Origin: CAZDUS01 sp964535015
GTDB lineage: Bacteria; Verrucomicrobiota; Kiritimatiellia; CAIKKV01; CAITUY01
Assembly: GCA_964535015.1 (NCBI GenBank)
Contig: CAZHRU010000002.1
Location: 1-64,000 of the forward strand
DNA: 64,000 bases
Reading direction: 5' to 3'
The notes under the pieces are model-generated. The model saw nothing but the letters and a program-made list of their open reading frames with translations. It had not been told where the DNA came from and searched no databases. Shown one piece after another: positions 62,330-64,000 of the stretch; the first letter of the stretch is position 1, and each line of letters begins with the position of its first letter. The position numbers were made by a program, and so were the translations under genes.

Positions 62330-63232
62330 ATGCTGACAATCGAAACCGTCCGATTCAAAGGTTGGACTAATAACATCCGGATCTCCAATGGCTCCGTTGA
62401 ATTGATCGTGACCGGTGAGGTCGGTCCGCGCATCCTCCGTTGCGGATTCGTCAACGAACGCAACCTGATGGCCCAATTCAAGGAACAGATGGGCGGAAGC
62501 GCCGAGAAGGAGTGGATGATCCGCGGCGGACACCGCTTGTGGATCGCCCCGGAATCCAAGCCGGAAACCTATGAACTCGACAACAGCCCGGTCCAGATCC
62601 GTAAGATCCAGGGCGGCATCCGCACCCTCCAGGAACCCGGACGGCTGACCGGCATCCAGAAGATCATGGAGATCCGCATGACGGAAACCTCCAACGAAAT
62701 CACCATCACACACCAACTCATCAACCGCAGCCGCAAGCCGCGCACCCTCGCCCCGTGGGCCTTGACTGTCATGGCGCCGGGCGGCCTTTGCATCATTCCG
62801 TTGCCCGAAAAGATCCCCCACACCGACCGCCTGCTCCACAACCAGACCTGGAGCATCTGGGGCTACACGGACTTCGCCGACGGCCGGTGGACGCTCGGAT
62901 CCCGCTACGCCTTCTTCCGCCAAAGCCGCAAACACGGCCCCGGCAAACTTGGCATCGCCCACCGTGAAGGCTGGGTGGCCTATCAACTCGATGGATTCCT
63001 GCTGGCCAAGTCGTTTAAGTTCGCCGAAGGCGCCACCTATCCCGATGGCGGCGTGAATTTCGAAACCTTCTCCAACGAACGCATGCTGGAGGTGGAAACC
63101 CTCGGCCCCCTGACCACCCTGGCCCCGGGCAAGTCCGTCAAACACGTCGAGACTTGGACGTTGCTCAGGAATACCAAGCCGGTTCGAACCGAAAAGGACG
63201 CCGCCCTGATCGCGCGGAAACTCAGAACCTGA
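62330..63232 (+). CDS. DUF4380-like (galactose mutarotase-type fold) protein, 300 aa
   Basis: The protein starts LTIETVRFKGWTNNIRISNGSVELIVTGEVGPRILRCGF, the opening of DUF4380 proteins, which are beta-sandwiches related to mutarotases and often found in PVC and Bacteroidetes carbohydrate contexts. The body is strand-rich with GGHRLWIAPESKPETYELDN, LINRSRKPRTLAPWALTVMAPGG and a C-terminal WTLLRN segment. There is no signal peptide, so it should be cytosolic. AAGGAAGGAG precedes the ATG by about five bases. Its 3' end overlaps the convergent aminotransferase gene by 11 bases. Confidence 0.8.
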   Translation: MLTIETVRFKGWTNNIRISNGSVELIVTGEVGPRILRCGFVNERNLMAQFKEQMGGSAEKEWMIRGGHRLWIAPESKPETYELDNSPVQIRKIQGGIRTLQEPGRLTGIQKIMEIRMTETSNEITITHQLINRSRKPRTLAPWALTVMAPGGLCIIPLPEKIPHTDRLLHNQTWSIWGYTDFADGRWTLGSRYAFFRQSRKHGPGKLGIAHREGWVAYQLDGFLLAKSFKFAEGATYPDGGVNFETFSNERMLEVETLGPLTTLAPGKSVKHVETWTLLRNTKPVRTEKDAALIARKLRT

Positions 63233-64000
63233 GATCCGCATTCAGCAGCCGCTCTTCCAATTCCGCGATGACCCGGTCGTCATCCGTCTTCCCGGCACTC
63301 TCAAACGTCGCCGAGAACCGTAGGAACGACCCCGCATCGTCCCACGGAACCGTGGAAATCGAACTCTCACGGATCAGGTACTGCGAAGCGTCTTCCGCCG
63401 TGGCGAAGACCTTCATCCCCGCCCCTTTCGGCGCCGGAACATACAGATAGAACGTCCCTCCCGGCATCTTCGCCTTGAACCCCACCCGCTTCAACACCTT
63501 GACCATCTTGCGCAACCGCCGCTCGTAATGCCGCTTGATCTTGTCGGACAACGCCCGGTCAGCAATCCCGGCGCACGCCGCCAACTGGATGGCCTTGAAT
63601 TGGCCGGAATCAATATTGTCCTTCACCTCGGCGTACGCCTGCACAATCCGGGGCGCCCCCGCCACAAACCCCAGCCGCCAGCCGGTCATGTTGTAACTCT
63701 TGCTCATCGAGTGCAACTCGATCGCCACGTCCTTCCCGCCCGGCCGGCTGAGAATGGACAACGGTTCACGCCCGTACACCAGCGTCGCATAGGCCGCATC
63801 CTGCACAATCAGGATATTGTTCGCCTCCGCAAACGCAATCAACTCATCAAACAGGGCCTCCGATGGCGCCACCCCGGTGGGATTGTTCGGATAATTCACA
63901 TACATCAACTTTGCCCGCCGCACCACGTCCGGATCGAGTTTGTCGAGCGCCGGATAGAACCCGTTCTCCTTGCGGAGCGGCATCTTGACGACTTCCCCGC
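63222..64000 (-). CDS. LL-diaminopimelate aminotransferase-like class I/II aminotransferase, C-terminal part (cut by window edge)
   Basis: About 259 codons lie in the window; the N-terminal third is off the right edge, since the frame is still open at position 64000 (reading GEVVKMPLRKENGFYPALD). Features are LMYVNYPNNPTGV, LIVQDAAYATLVYG, the PLP Lys in HSMSKSYNMTGWRLGFVAG and AKMPGGTFYLYVPAP. These match DapL-type enzymes that make lysine and meso-diaminopimelate for peptidoglycan, though related aspartate-type enzymes share them. It converges with the DUF4380-like gene. Confidence 0.82.
   Translation of the reverse strand, partial: GEVVKMPLRKENGFYPALDKLDPDVVRRAKLMYVNYPNNPTGVAPSEALFDELIAFAEANNILIVQDAAYATLVYGREPLSILSRPGGKDVAIELHSMSKSYNMTGWRLGFVAGAPRIVQAYAEVKDNIDSGQFKAIQLAACAGIADRALSDKIKRHYERRLRKMVKVLKRVGFKAKMPGGTFYLYVPAPKGAGMKVFATAEDASQYLIRESSISTVPWDDAGSFLRFSATFESAGKTDDDRVIAELEERLLNADLRF

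Noticed and set aside
62255..63241. Minus-strand ORF of 328 codons
   Set aside because: Antisense to the DUF4380-like gene, which has a consensus ribosome binding site and a clear family-type sequence.

Overview
The window is a GC-rich bacterial chromosome segment, densely packed with diderm-type genes: osmoregulated periplasmic glucan synthesis, an O-antigen-type ABC exporter, lipoproteins and giant secreted cadherin-like proteins. Several traits point to the PVC superphylum, most likely Kiritimatiellota or a related Verrucomicrobiota/Lentisphaerae lineage. These are type III pantothenate kinase, pheS without an adjacent pheT, a tandem-fused nucleoside diphosphate kinase, a corrinoid protein beside a PocR/AraC-like regulator, a DUF4380-like protein, DUF1844, a DUF2723 membrane protein with TPRs, and a large Ig/cadherin-repeat protein. 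This taxonomic call is inference; no rRNA is present.

From 1 to about 24.7 kb everything real lies on the minus strand. In transcription order this run holds pheS, a tandem-repeat spacer, a Wzm/Wzt polysaccharide exporter, sppA, nadC and coaX. An envelope glucan locus follows: a 1998-residue membrane GH94-type protein, a glycoamylase-like lipoprotein, opgG, a small C-terminally anchored protein and opgH. Then come ruvX, aroB, a hypothetical gene, corA, a U32 peptidase-family gene and the first codons of an HU-type gene. The glucan locus distributes modules normally fused in cyclic beta-1,2-glucan synthase around an OpgG/OpgH core, and is the most interesting system in the window.

From 24.8 to 36.6 kb there are an SGNH hydrolase and a giant DUF2723/TPR membrane protein on the plus strand. 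A minus-strand run rsmI-STAS-dnaJ-rsmE follows, then three translationally coupled GT4 glycosyltransferases. From 36.6 to 50.8 kb lie a B12-binding radical SAM protein, ridA, a giant secreted protein with an internal gingipain-like (C25) domain coupled to a HEAT-repeat membrane protein, thrC, and amtB-glnB behind a good sigma-54 promoter candidate. A coupled GDYXXLXY/DUF2157 pair closes this section.

From 50.8 to 64 kb there are alaS, a secreted archaemetzincin-like protein that has lost its zinc ligands, and a corrinoid protein divergent from its probable AraC regulator. These are followed by a methyltransferase, pcnB, a small winged-helix-like protein, a DUF1844 protein, a class I aminotransferase coupled to the double NDK, a CAT-anticodon tRNA, a DUF4380-like protein and a partial LL-diaminopimelate-type aminotransferase running off the right edge. 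There is no CRISPR array, insertion sequence, integrase or phage module. Functional assignments come from motifs read in the translations; no database search was run.
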